Translations under genes and position numbers: made by a program | Part shown: piece after piece, positions 24,499 to 35,087 of the stretch | Numbering within the stretch: the first letter of the stretch is position 1 | How the letters are laid out: each line of letters starts with the position of its first letter | From: Poriferisocius sp965200775 | Lineage (GTDB): Bacteria; Actinomycetota; Acidimicrobiia; Acidimicrobiales; Bin134 | Assembly (NCBI GenBank): GCA_965200775.1 | Contig: OZ241383.1 | Span: forward strand, 1,922,001 to 1,986,000 | Reading direction: 5' to 3' | DNA length: 64,000 nt | Notes under the pieces: generated by a model | Database searches by the model: none | Told to the model about the DNA's origin: nothing | Seen by the model: the letters and a program-made list of their open reading frames with translations, nothing else

Positions 24499-26091
24499 CT
24501 AGGCCGTCTCCGACCATTCACCCTCGCCGGCCTCATTGACGGCGCGGACACGGACGGCGTACTCGGTGTCGTTGGTGAGGTCGGTAACCTCGGCCTCGGT
24601 TTCGGTGAGGTCGGTGAGGAGGGGATCCTCGTTCCACGCCTCGCCCTTGACCACGGCGTCGAGTTCGTAACCGGTGATCTTTGCACCACCGTCCTCGGTG
24701 GGAGCGGTCCAACTGACCGAGAGAGCGCCGTCGCCCGCCTCCACCTCAACGGCGGTGGGCGCGCCGGAGGCGTCGGCGGGGGTGGCGTGGATGGTTTCGG
24801 ACCAGGCGCCCGCCTCGCCGGCCTCGAGGGCCCGCACACGGAAGGCGTAAGACTGGCCGTTTTCGAGGCCGGTGACGGTCGCCTCCATGGTGTCGACCGT
24901 CTCGACGCCGCCCTCGCTCCACTCGGACCCTTCGGGGGTCCAGGCCACCTCGTAGGTGATGATGGGCGCAATGACCCCCACAGGCGGGGCGCCGGGGACG
25001 CCGCTGCCCGGGCCGCCCGAGCCCTGGCCGATGGGGCCCTGGCCATCATCGGGCATCTGCCAGCCAAGACGCACCTGCTGGTCGCCGGGCTCGGCCTGCA
25101 GGCCGAAGGCTGCCCCGCCGGCAGTGCCCACCTCGATGCGCACCACGACGCCGGTGTCGCCGTTGGAAATGCTGATGTCCCCTGCGTTGTGAGCAAAGAG
25201 CGGGCCGGTACCAGTCACAGAGTTCACAGACCAGCCGCCGGCGTAGGTCTCGTCCTTCCAGGTCAACTTCAGTTCGTTGAGGTCGGCCAACGAGATCTCG
25301 GGACTGATCTTCATGTAGATTTCGTTATAGGCGGCATACCAATCCAGCCGGTTGATGGTGTAGTTAACGCCCTTGTACGTGAACGTCCTGTCAGCCATCG
25401 AACCCTGAGTCGCTTCGCTGTCATAGCCCACGTAACCGAGGGCTTCGCCCACGGTCATGGTCGTGTCCAGCAGGTAATTGGTGGGCGTGGCAGTCACTTC
25501 CGACGACGCCGTGCTGGTGGTGCTGCCTATAGCGAAGCGCACCTGGAAGCCGTACTGCGTGCCGTTGTTGAGGCCGGTAACCTTGACGCGCCGCGCGGCG
25601 CCGCCGCCGTCCACGTCGGTCCAGGACCCCCAAGTGCTGCCGGTCTTGGTGCGGTGCTGCCACTTGGTGATGATCCCGCCGCCGTCGGGGCCCGTCCAGT
25701 TCAAAACCATGCCGGCGTTTACCGGCGTGGCGGTGAGGCCCTGGACGCTGTCGCCGGGGTTGCCGCCCTTATCGCCCACCTCGATCTTGACCGGGACACT
25801 CGCGTTGAGGGTCAGAGTGAGGCCATCGCCGGCTTGCCACAAGGTGTCGCCCGACGGCTTCACCCAACTGGCGAGATAGGCCTTGGTCGAGAAGGTCAAC
25901 TGCAACTCGTTCATATCCGCTGCCGAGATGGCGGGACTGCTGAGGAGGAAGACGAAGTCGTGGGTCGTGCTTATGTTGAGCAGGTCAATGGTGTACTCCG
26001 TTCCCTTGTAGGTGAACGTGCGGTCGGACATCGAACCTTCACCGTTTTCGTTGTCGAAACCCAAGAAGTTGTTCGCTCCGCCCACGGTCAT
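24499..26091 (-). pseudogene. Fragment 5 of the giant FN3 gene
   Basis: A 530-residue open frame between two in-frame TAG codons. It holds one copy of the unnamed module starting TTMTVGGANNFLGF, an FN3 domain (NWTGPDGGGIITKWQHRTKT), a second module (TTMTVGEALGYVGYD, then DRTFTYKGVNYTINRLD) and two more FN3 domains (SYAFRVRALEAGEAG, YAVRVRAVNEAGEGEWSE). The FN3 domains closest to the end are of the common type, those further upstream of a diverged type. Confidence 0.75.
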
Positions 26092-26109
26092 CGTCGTGTC
26101 CAGCAGGTA

Positions 26110-29100
26110 CTAGTTGGCGGTGGCGGTGACCTCCTTCGAAGACACGCCGTTTTGGGAATCGCCGTCTTCGTCCGTGTACACGAAGCGGATCTGGAAGCCG
26201 TAGGACGTGCCGTTGTCGAGGCCGGTAATCCTGACGCGCAGCGCCGTGCCATCGCCGGGCACATCGGTCCAAGAACCCCAGGTGCTGCCGGCCTCGGTGC
26301 GGTACTGCCACTTGGTGATGACCGCGCCGCCGTCGGGGCCCGTCCAGTTCAAAACCATGCCGGTGTCTACGGGCGTGGCGGTGAGGCCCTTGGGGGCGTG
26401 GGTGATGGTGACGAATTCCTTGTCGTTGTTGAATTGGTGTTGGCGCGGCTGCTTGAACTTGCCGCTCTCCTCGGTCCAACCGCGGTAGTAGGTCTTTCGA
26501 GTGGTGTCGCCGCTGTCTGTAACCACTATCGACAGTTCGTTGAGGACATCCAGGTCCATTTGCGGCTCGGTGTCGAAGAAGACATCCGTGCCGTTCTCCC
26601 GAATTTCGGTGACGATGTAGTAGGTGCCGTCGATGTAGAACTCAGGGGTGCCATCCTCACTGCTGCTGTGGGAGCCTTTCAGATAGCCCCGGTGGCCATC
26701 GCCGCTATCCGGGGTGAGAAACTCATGCCGATGGAGCGGCTGGTACTGCCACTCCGGCGTTACCGTTTCCTCGCCCGACTCGCCCCCGCCGGAAGCCGAG
26801 AAGTGGCGCAACTGGAAGGTGTGGGCAATGTCGTTGGTCAGACCCTTAACCCGGTGCTCGCGGACCAAGCCGCCGCCGGGAATGTCGGTCCAGTCGCGCC
26901 AGGAGCCGCTGCCCACCTTGTAGCGATACTGCCAAAGATTGGTCGTCGGATCCGATGGCCCTTCCCATGACAGAGTCGCCGACGTATCGCCGGAGGTTAC
27001 GGCGAACCCGAATACCGTATCGACCCTCTCCTCTATCTTGATGGTGAAGGTCTCGTCTGCGACGATGCTCAACCCATCTTTAGCCTGGCGGCCGTTGGCC
27101 CAGCCACCGTCATACGTCTTGCCCTTTATGGTGATGATGAGGTCGTTCTGAATTGTGTCTTGCCAAACGATGATCGGCTCCGCCTTGAAGGTGACATTGG
27201 TTGTGTCGATATACACCTGGTTAATCATGTACTCGGCGCCACTGTAGGTGAAGGTGTCATCGCCAATGGACCCGCTAGGCATGTTGTTCGCCCAGTAACC
27301 GAAATGGGTGCCACCAACTGCCTCCTTCGCGGTGATGGTCGTCTCGTGGACCACCCGCGTCGTCGTCCGCGCGGGAGCTGTCGGGAGGAGGCCGGTGATT
27401 TCCACTTCGACCACTTCGTCTTTGGTCAAGGTCAGCTCAGTGCCTTTGTCGCGCGTACACCAGTCCGAGCCGGTGGTGCATGTCCATCCGCTGCCGGTGT
27501 ATTCCACGCCATCAATGGTGAGTTCGAGCGCACCCAGCACGGTCGCCGACGGCAACGGTGAGATGCCAAGGTAGAGCGTGTCGTCCTTGTAGCTCAGCTC
27601 GTTGATGGTGTAGCGGATGTTTTGAGGGTAGAACCCGCGTTGGTTCAAGCTGCCGGCGGCATGATCCCGGTGCGGGAAGCCGGAGGCGATGAAACCGTGA
27701 TAGTCATCATCCGTTACCTCGGCCGTCATCTGTGTGATGTATTTGGAAACGAACGCGCGGGCTTGTGGCGAAGGTTCGCTGCTGCCGGAGCGGGACAGGG
27801 CGCGTACCTCGAAGGTGTAGACCCGGTTGGCGTGCAGGGTGTTAACGGAATGGGTGCGCGTGGCCTTGCCCTTGTTGAAGCCCCAGTTGGACCACGTGCC
27901 GCCGTCGGGGCGGGCGCGCCACTGCCAGTTGGTGACATTGGAGTCGTTCCTGGCGGTCCAGGACAGTCCGACTGCGCCATCGGCCACCGTCGTATCCAAG
28001 GTGAGCGGCGCGTCTGGCACGTCACCGGGCGACAGGTGGCCCGTGGCGTCCTCGATGATGATGCGCACCGAGTCGCCGGCGTCGAAGGTCAGGTCGCCGC
28101 TGGCGCGCTTGAGGCGGCCGCTTTGGGTGGTCCAGCCACTCCGAAAGACTTGGTCGCCGATGGCGATCTTGAGGTCGTTGGCTTCCGTCGCCGTCAGGTC
28201 GGGATCGAAGTCGAGGTTGATTTCGTCCGTCCCTGTGTTGACGTTCAGCCGGGTCAGCTCGTAGCGCTTGCCGTTGTAGATGAAGTCGTCGTTCGTGATC
28301 GAGCCGACGGTGGGGCTGGAGTCGGCGTTGTAGCCCCTTTCGGGATCACCCGCGATCAGGCTCTCTGCCGTGATGGTGGCGTCCAGCAGCCGGTCGGCCG
28401 GGGTGGTGATTTCCGAGACCGGGATGTAGATGCTGAACGGGTAGGTGGTGCCGTTGGCGAAGTCGAAGTCCTGCTTGAATCCGTATCGCCTGTGTTCAGT
28501 ATTCCAGGTGCCTTCGAACTCGTGGACCTTGCCGTTGACCTTGAGCCGGGCGGTGTCTTCTATGCCCAAGGGCAACCGCCGTCGGTAGTCCGTGCCGTTG
28601 ATTTCCTCGACGAACCTCATAGCGGCAACGTTGGGCGTGCCCTTGCTGTCATAGATCCTGTCGATCGAGTGGGTACTGTCGCGGCCGTTGCCGACCCAGA
28701 AGTTGTCGTGGCAGTAGGTGTCGTTCCGGCCCCACCGGTCTTTGTCATTGATGCAAACCAGGTCGCCGGCGTGCCCATCGTTGAAGCCGATGTAATCCTG
28801 GCCCGAGGCCTTTCCCGCCTGCAGGCTGGCCTCGAAGATGACCTCGTTTTCCGGATGCGCGATGGGGGACCTGAGGACGCGGGCGGGCCTGGAGTAGGTC
28901 CAGCCGGCGCCCTGGCCGCTGTCGGCGCCGCAGGGCGGCGTCCAACCTTTATTGGGGTCGCTTCTGCGCGGACCGCCGCCCAGTGCGTAAGCGGTGCAGT
29001 CGGAGTCGTAGTTGTAGACCTTGGCGTCATAGCCGATGCGCACCCACCAGTCCTTGTGCAAATCCAGCCCGGTGAGATAGTGGATGGCATGGCCGTTGAA

Positions 29101-29433
29101 GTTGGCGAACTGAAAATCGTCGCCTTCGGTGGCCACCGTCACCCACTGTTCATCGGAGGCGCAGTTGTCGCCGGCGCAGAGCTGGATCCGGTGGTTCACC
29201 GAGCTGTCGGGCGGTCTGAACACCTGATAGATGTTGTTGTTGCTCTTCTGCTGATACCAGACGCCCGTCTCGTTGAAGTAGACGCGGACGGTGGCCTTTT
29301 CGGTGCCACCGGGCCAGATGTCAGCCAGGACGGGGACGCTCTCGCGCAGGTCGAGCCCCTTGTGGTCCTGGCGATAGAAGCCGCCGCCAGCGTCCGTCCA
29401 GCCGCCGGCGTAGGTCGTGCCGGCGATGGTCAC
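26110..29433 (-). pseudogene. Fragment 4 of the giant FN3 gene
   Basis: The longest intact piece (1107 residues), between TGA 29437 and TAG 26110. It carries an Ig-like region with several Cys (CAGDNCASDEQW, CTAYALGG), then alternating unnamed modules (DDFIYNGKRYELTRLN; DDTFTYSGAEYMINQVY; FYIDGTYYIVTEI) and FN3 domains (NWQWRARPDGGTWSNWG; LWQYRYKVGSGSWRDW; KWQYRTEAGSTWGSW). The reading frame is identical to fragments 3 and 5, so only point changes separate them. Confidence 0.75.
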
Positions 29434-29436
29434 GCG

Positions 29437-32127
29437 TCAGCCGTTCACCTGGCTCAGCGGCACTGCCGGAGTGAACTGGAGATAGACGTTGTCGTCGTCC
29501 CGCGACAGCCGCTTGAGCGAGGTGCCGGACGTCAGGGTGGTGTAGGAACTGGAGCCGAAGCTCTGGCCCGAGGTGCGGCGGTAGCCGACTTCGCTGCCGT
29601 TCGCTCCGGGCGTGATGGTGGTGCTGAAGATGGCGTAGAGGCGGGCGCCGACCTTGGCGTCGTTCGTCGTCATGACCATGCGCTGTCCGCCGTTGGCGCT
29701 CTCGCCCGCGTAGTTGCGCACGAACATACGCACGTTGTAGATGCCCGGCTCGACGTCAATCCGCTCCGAGGTGGCGTTGCCGTCGACGATCGTGTTCTGC
29801 GGCGCGCCCCAACCCCGGGTGCCGAATTTGCGGAGCTCGATGCGGTAGGAGGTGGCGTCGGTTCGCGCGTCCCAGCCGACGAGGATCGAGTCGTGGGTCG
29901 CCTCGATGACCTTGAAGTTGTCGGGGGCAGAGGGGTCGCTGCCTATCGGCGCCAGCAGTTGTACGGCGTACTTCTGGCCGCTGACGAAGCCGGGTCTGTT
30001 CTCGACCGTGTACCAGACGTCGCCGTCGCCCCGGTTCGTAGTGTGCGTGACTTTGTGGGCGACGCCGTCAATCAGCAGCAGGTAGTCCTGGCCCGCGACG
30101 GTGGAGGGCAGTCCCGGCCTCACAATAAGCAGCGTTCGGTTGGTCGTGGAGCGCAGGTCGCGCTCCAGCCCTCTGACGGTGCTTTGGAAATGCGGGGGGA
30201 TGTTGACGCGGTTGTCGTCGATACTGCCCTGCCCGCCGGTAAAGCCGTTGAAGTTGGTGCGCTGTCCGGCGGTCATCGTCGTCTTCCAGATGCTGTGGTA
30301 GCCCGGGTGGACGGTCACCTCTTCGGAGGCCGGGCCGACGCCTCCGGGGCCCACGGCGCGCACCTGGAAGACCCAGGAGTGGTGGCTCTGCAGTTCATAC
30401 TTCTCCAGCCAGTGCTCGTCGGCTTCCGCCAGCGTCGGCAACGGCGGCGGGTTGGGGCAGTTCGCCTTGTCTTCCTCCTGGCAGTCCCGCTCGTAGCTGT
30501 AATCGTGGTAGACGTCGCGCCATAACTCGCCCGGGTTGTGCGGGTCGGTCAGGCTGGGGTTTTTGGCGATCCAGTTGCCGTCGTGGCGGCGGATGCGGTA
30601 CTGCCACTTGCCGACGCCGCTGTGGTCGGGCATGTCCCAGGTGACCAGGGCACCCCAGTTCGAGTTGGGGTGGACCTCGCCGCGCACGTTCTCCGGCTTG
30701 GGCGGCGGGCCGCCGTGAGACAGCTTGATCGTGTAGGTCCGGCCGTCGATGAAGGGGGTGGTGCCCACCTTCGGGTCGACGTGGTAGGTGGCGTCGCTGC
30801 CGCTCTTGTGCGTCAGCGGGTACTCGCGGTTTGGATACTGCGAATCGTAAACGTGCAGCGTGAGGCCGCGTGCGAGGGACGTGGGCAGAGGCTGGTCGAG
30901 GTCCAACTCGACCGTGTTGGGTCCGTTGCCGACATAGCCGGCGGCTTTCACCGTGTAGGTGCGGCCGTACCAAGTGAAATCGTCATTAGTCATGCTGCCA
31001 ATGCTCAAGTTCGTGCGGTCGAAATACCCGTAAGTCCCACCGTCCAGGCCCACGGTCATCATTCCCGACCAGTCGGTCTCGGCCTGGGCCGGTCCGGAGA
31101 GCATGAGGCTCACGTAGGCGCTGAAGGGGTTGAGCCGCTGGGAGCCCCTCACCACCACCGTCTGCGAGTGATAGTCATAGTTCCCACATGTTTTTGAGTC
31201 GGGGCCGCCGAACGTGCCGTCCTTCAACAGGTACACGTGCTCGACATGATTCCCCGACGCGTGCAACCGCAGCCCCGACTCATTCGCGACATGACGATTC
31301 GACTGCCAGTCGTACCGCATCCCCGGCGGCAAATCCGGCTCAAACCCGATGCAAAGGTTGGTGCCGTAACGGTCAGCAGCGTGCCAATCTGCTCTCCAGC
31401 CGAGGTAGTTCACCCGGTAGGTCGTGCCGTTGTAGACGAACTCGTCATTATCAATAGAGCCGCCGGTGCGGTCGGAGGCCCAGAGTCCGCCGCCTGATTC
31501 GGGGATGAAGTTGCGCTCGGCATCGGCGGCGCCGGAGGCTTCGCTGGTATTGCTCCCGATGCCGTCGGAGTTGACGCCCCGCACCTGGAAGCTGTAGGCG
31601 TAGTCGAGGCTCGTGAGATCGTAGTGGCGCGTGGTGCCGGTGCTGCCGGGCACGTCGGTCCAGGCGCCCCATGCACCTGTGCCCTCGGTCTTGTAGCGGT
31701 ACTGCCACTCGACAAGGTCGCCGCTGCCGAACCCGCCCCAATCCAGCCGATACCCGCCGCCACCGGGGCGCGTGACGCTGAGGGGTATCGGAGGCCGCGG
31801 TTCCGGCCCGATGACGCGCACCGCCAGCTCATTGCCGTCCTGGTTCTCTAGGTAGGTATTGGTTCGCTGGAGACAGGACCCGAACCGTCGGCAGCCGGTA
31901 CTTTCAGCCCAACCGCCCTTGAAGTGCTGATCGCCAATGATGATGGACATCCCGTTCCAGTTGGCGGTTAGCAGCGGGTGGCTCCCGTAGAGAGGAATGG
32001 GGGTGATCACCCAGTTCATCGCGAAGCCCAATTGATGGATCCCAGCGACGGTGAACTGAGTCCCTTTATAGTCGAAGGTGTAGTCGACGATGGAGCCGAA
32101 ATCGTGGAGGGCCTTGGGGGTTTTCAC
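29437..32127 (-). pseudogene. Fragment 3 of the giant FN3 gene
   Basis: An 896-residue open frame from the C5-tract frameshift to TGA 29437. It includes at least four modules (YTFDYKGTQFTVAGI, NDEFVYNGTTYRVNYL, NDDFTWYGRTYTVKAAG and a diverged fourth) and FN3 domains (EWQYRYKTEGTGAWGAW, KWQYRIRRHDGNW, ATSYRIELRKFGTRG). The sequence after the TGA continues the module with RVTIAGTTYAGGWTD, which is where the matching modules have their conserved GGW. Confidence 0.75.
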
Positions 32128-33010
32128 CGTACCCCCAGCGCCGGTACGCTACCGTGCCATCAGAGGCATATTCATGCTTTTCCTCGACGGTGAAATACGA
32201 GTCGAAGAGGATCGTGCCCGGCCGGCGTGCGAAGATTTGGAACTGCACCTCTTCTTCGGCGGTCAGCGTCAGCCCGTCCGTACCCCGCGAGCCGTCGTAC
32301 GCGCTCGCCCAGCCGGTCCCGTACTCCTTGCCCTTGATGGCGATCACCAGCGTGTTCAGGTCGGCCACGGGCAGATCGGCGTCGGCGGCGGTCTCGGCCT
32401 TGAAAATAATCTGGTTGCCGTCGGTGGTGAACCGCCTGAAGGTGTAATCGATTCCCCGGAAGGTGAAAGTGGTATCAGTGATGGCGCCGGTCGTGCCGAC
32501 CTCATCCCAATAACCGCAAACGCCGGATGAGCAGCCCACGGTCATCGTGGCGTCCAGCAGGGGGTACAGGTCGCCGTGGATCGAGGCCCAGGAGCTGGTG
32601 GAGTTGCCGACGATGTGAGAACCGGTAACGTCCAGCACGACTGCGCGTACGAAGAAGCGGTAGGACTGGCCCGGCGTCAGGCCGGTGATAGTGGCGGAGT
32701 TGTTGGCGGAGTTGGTGGAGAGGCTGTCCCGCGTGTAACCCGGCTGAATGACTTCGGGCGCCTCGGCCCACGGGTCGGTGCTGTAGCCCACTTGGTAGGA
32801 GATGTGGTTGACGTCGGGCCGGGCCGACTCGGTCCAGGCGATGGTAGCGCTGTCACCGGTGTAGGTATCGACTTTGGGATTGGTGGGCGCAAGGGGCGTT
32901 GGCGCGATGACGACCACGTCAGTGCCGTGGCCGCTGGTACTCTCGTCGCCCGGTTTATGGGGGGTGTGGCAGCTGTAGAGGGTGGCGACAACGCGGGTGC
33001 CCCGGAACTG
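32127..33010 (-). pseudogene. Fragment 2 of the giant FN3 gene
   Basis: The open frame from the A3-tract shift near 33015 to the C5 tract near 32135. It contains an FN3 domain (DSATIAWTESARPDVNHISY, then GQSYRFFVRAVV) and a module (LLDATMTVGCSSGVCGYWDE, TFTFRGIDYTFRRF, GKEYGTGW). If one base is added at the A3 tract, fragment 1 runs into this piece with the sensible peptide ATFSQFRGTRVVATLYSCHT. Confidence 0.7.
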
Positions 33011-33014
33011 ACTA

Positions 33015-33486
33015 AAGTCGCCGGTTCGAAGATCACCTCGGACCTGGGGGCCGGGTAGATATTGTACGACTTGCGCCCGTGGCCCTGTTCCGCGCCCCGT
33101 ACGAGGTTGAAGCGAATATAGGTGGCGCTGTCGGGCCAGTCTTCAATGAAAAACTTGAAGCCGCGGCCCCGGTGGCCGTGTCCGGCCTCGACCTTGACCA
33201 GCGTCGGCGGGTGCAGGGGGTTCTCGATGGCGCCCTGGATGGAGGCGCCGTCCTCATCACCACCACTCGGAGCGCCGTCTACAGGACCGCCGACCTCAGG
33301 AACCCGCCCAATAGGGTCGCTGCCTCCCGCGTCGGTGCCATCAGGTCGGACCTCGACACCCGCCCGAACCTCCGACTCCACCTGCCCCGAAGCCACACCG
33401 CCACTTGGCACCAGCACCAAAGCGAACGCGCACAACGCTGCCAAAGCCGCCAGCAAAACCCTCCAACCCGAGAAGGAGACGGTCAT
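33015..33486 (-). pseudogene. Fragment 1 of the giant FN3 gene (signal peptide and N-terminus)
   Basis: Begins at ATG 33486 with a Sec-type signal peptide (MTVSFSGWRVLLAALAAL onward, cleavage near SGGVASGQ), a Gly/Asp-rich linker and a first beta domain (FKFFIEDWPDSATYIRFNLV). The frame leaves the gene at the A3 tract and reads shadow sequence to 32677. A stronger ribosome site and promoter point to an upstream ATG at 33568 that is out of frame by one base at a C7 tract. Confidence 0.7.
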
Positions 33487-33567
33487 CGCCCCCCCGGACA
33501 AAGGCGCGACCGCTACCAGCGCGGCCCACCGAACCCGAAACGCCGAACGAATCCCAACTGACGTTCA

Positions 33568-33640
33568 TCACAACAACCTCCGCCAAAGAAGCCCTATGGA
33601 TACTTCCCGAAACTATCAGGAAATCCCCAAACTGAGGCAA
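33568..33640 (-). promoter_or_regulatory. Candidate promoter and ribosome site for the giant gene
   Basis: On the minus strand TTGCCT (33635-33640), a 17-bp spacer and GATAGT (33612-33617) precede GGAGG (33577-33581), which is 8 nt before an ATG at 33568. That ATG reaches the signal peptide only if the C7 tract at 33489-33495 loses one base. Confidence 0.45.
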
Positions 33641-33698
33641 AAGTCGGATCTCGCCAGACCAAGCCGAGCCGGGGCGTCGGTCAGGCGTCCGCAGGGGG

Positions 33699-35087
33699 TT
33701 ACCAGACGGGGAACTTGGCCTTGTCGGGGAGACCGGAGCGGGCCACCACCGCTTCACCGGCCCACTGGCAGCGTTCGTAGAAGGTGTCCTCGTCGATGGT
33801 GGTCATGCGGCCGGCGTCCACCACCTTGGCGCCGTCCACGAACACGGTGTGAACCCCCCGGCCGTCGGCCGACCACACCAACTGGTTCATCACGTTCAAC
33901 AGCGGGCGCCACTCCGGGCGGTCGGTGTCGTGCAACACCACGTCGGCCAGCTTGCCCGCTTCCAGCGAACCGATCCGGTCGTCGAGCTGCATGGTGCTGG
34001 CTCCGCCCAAGGTGGCCATCTCGTAGGCCTTCTCGGCCGGGAACATCTGAGGATCGGTGCGGGCGTCCTTGAACAGCCCGGCCACAAGGTAGGTGGCACG
34101 CATCAGGTCGGAATAGTTGGAGGCGTTGTTACCGTCGGTACCGAGGCTCACGTTCACCCCGGCGGTAACCATCTCGGGCATCCGCCCCACCTGGGTAACC
34201 CCGTAGCTCACCTTCAGAGCGGTGGTGGGGCAGTGGACCACCGACGATCCCGCTCCGGCCAGCAACCCGATCTCCCGGTCGTCTACATGCACGCAGTGGG
34301 TGATGGCGGTGTCGTCGGAGAGCACCCCCAGTTCGTCGAGGTGGACGATGGGCCGTTGTCCGAACGCGGCGATGAAGCCGTCGGGGTCGAGCCGGGCGGG
34401 CGACATGTGGAAGTTGAGGCCCACACCGAACTCGTCGGCTGTGGCCCGAGCCGCCTGCCACAGGGGATCGGAAGCTGTGGTGTGGCCCACCAACATCGAC
34501 CACGCTCCCAGCCTGCCCCCGGCCGCGCCCCGGAACCGGTTGACGGTGTCGCGCAGGTTGTCGATCGCCTCGTCGGTGGTCTGGCGATACACGCTGGGCT
34601 CGGGGGGGAGGTCCCACACCCATCGTCCGATCCGGCCCCGGATGCCCGCCTCGTCGAGGCCGTCCACCACCTCGTCCACGAAGCGGATGGTGCCGGCCTC
34701 CAAGAAACAGGTGGTACCCGACTTGAGCATCTCCACGGCGGCGAGCTGGGCGGACAGGCGCTCCTCCTCGGCGTTGTAAACCGAGTACAGCGGGCACAGC
34801 CATTGGAAGACGTTCTCCTCGAACGGGGTGTCGTCGGGCACGTAGCCCCTGGTGAGGGGCTCGCCGGTTATGTGGATGTGGGTGTTTACCAGGCCCGGGG
34901 TAACCACGAACCGGTCGCCGCCCACCGTCTCGGCCGCTTGGTAGCGGGCCTCCAAGTCGGACGCCTTGCCAACCTCGACAATCTCGTTGCCCCTGATGGC
35001 CACCGCTCCTTGGCGGATGATGTCGCGGGTTTGGTTCATGGTGACCACGTACCAGCCCTTTATCAGCGTGTCGATGCGTTCGGTCAT
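33699..35087 (-). CDS. TRZ/ATZ-type amidohydrolase (deaminase family)
   Basis: A 462-residue cytoplasmic metal hydrolase of the SAH/MTA deaminase, atrazine chlorohydrolase and guanine deaminase superfamily. Metal ligands are His70 and His72 (GLVNTHIHITG), a later His in LNFHMSPARLD, ITHCVHVDDRE and the Asp in SLGTDGNNASNY. These enzymes deaminate or dechlorinate N-heterocycles. The start at 35087 has an AAAGGAGC ribosome site and overlaps the methyltransferase stop by 4 bp. It ends the 17-kb minus-strand cluster that carries a BMP-type importer, which fits a purine- or triazine-like substrate (inference). Confidence 0.92.
   Translation of the reverse strand: MTERIDTLIKGWYVVTMNQTRDIIRQGAVAIRGNEIVEVGKASDLEARYQAAETVGGDRFVVTPGLVNTHIHITGEPLTRGYVPDDTPFEENVFQWLCPLYSVYNAEEERLSAQLAAVEMLKSGTTCFLEAGTIRFVDEVVDGLDEAGIRGRIGRWVWDLPPEPSVYRQTTDEAIDNLRDTVNRFRGAAGGRLGAWSMLVGHTTASDPLWQAARATADEFGVGLNFHMSPARLDPDGFIAAFGQRPIVHLDELGVLSDDTAITHCVHVDDREIGLLAGAGSSVVHCPTTALKVSYGVTQVGRMPEMVTAGVNVSLGTDGNNASNYSDLMRATYLVAGLFKDARTDPQMFPAEKAYEMATLGGASTMQLDDRIGSLEAGKLADVVLHDTDRPEWRPLLNVMNQLVWSADGRGVHTVFVDGAKVVDAGRMTTIDEDTFYERCQWAGEAVVARSGLPDKAKFPVW

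Larger units (their letters stand above)
24145..33486 (-). pseudogene. Giant secreted fibronectin type III repeat protein, broken
   Basis: One gene of about 9.3 kb, read from right to left, that would encode about 3,110 residues. It begins with a signal peptide (VLLAALAALCAFALVLVPSG), then alternates FN3 domains with an unnamed module of about 85 residues, and ends with a cadherin/VCBS-like domain (VKITATDANGNTAEDEF). The frame is cut by TGA at 29437-29439, TAG at 26110-26112 and TAG at 24499-24501, each with intact, in-frame homologous sequence on both sides, and by frameshifts at an A3 tract (33015-33017) and a C5 tract (32132-32136). No other gene in the window is damaged. Likely a recently lost adhesin or surface protein; assembly error is the alternative. 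Fragments are listed separately. Confidence 0.8.

Noticed and set aside
24499..29439. Stop-codon recoding (TGA or TAG read as amino acids) in the giant gene
   Set aside because: Two different stop codons are involved, frameshifts occur too, and no SECIS- or pyrrolysine-type elements or genes are visible. TGA and TAG end normal genes elsewhere in the window.
24103..30525. Very long plus-strand open frames (955 and 967 codons) opposite the giant gene
   Set aside because: They are antisense shadows of a GC-rich repetitive coding sequence. They have no domains, no starts with ribosome sites, and repeated low-complexity Gly/Val/Arg composition.
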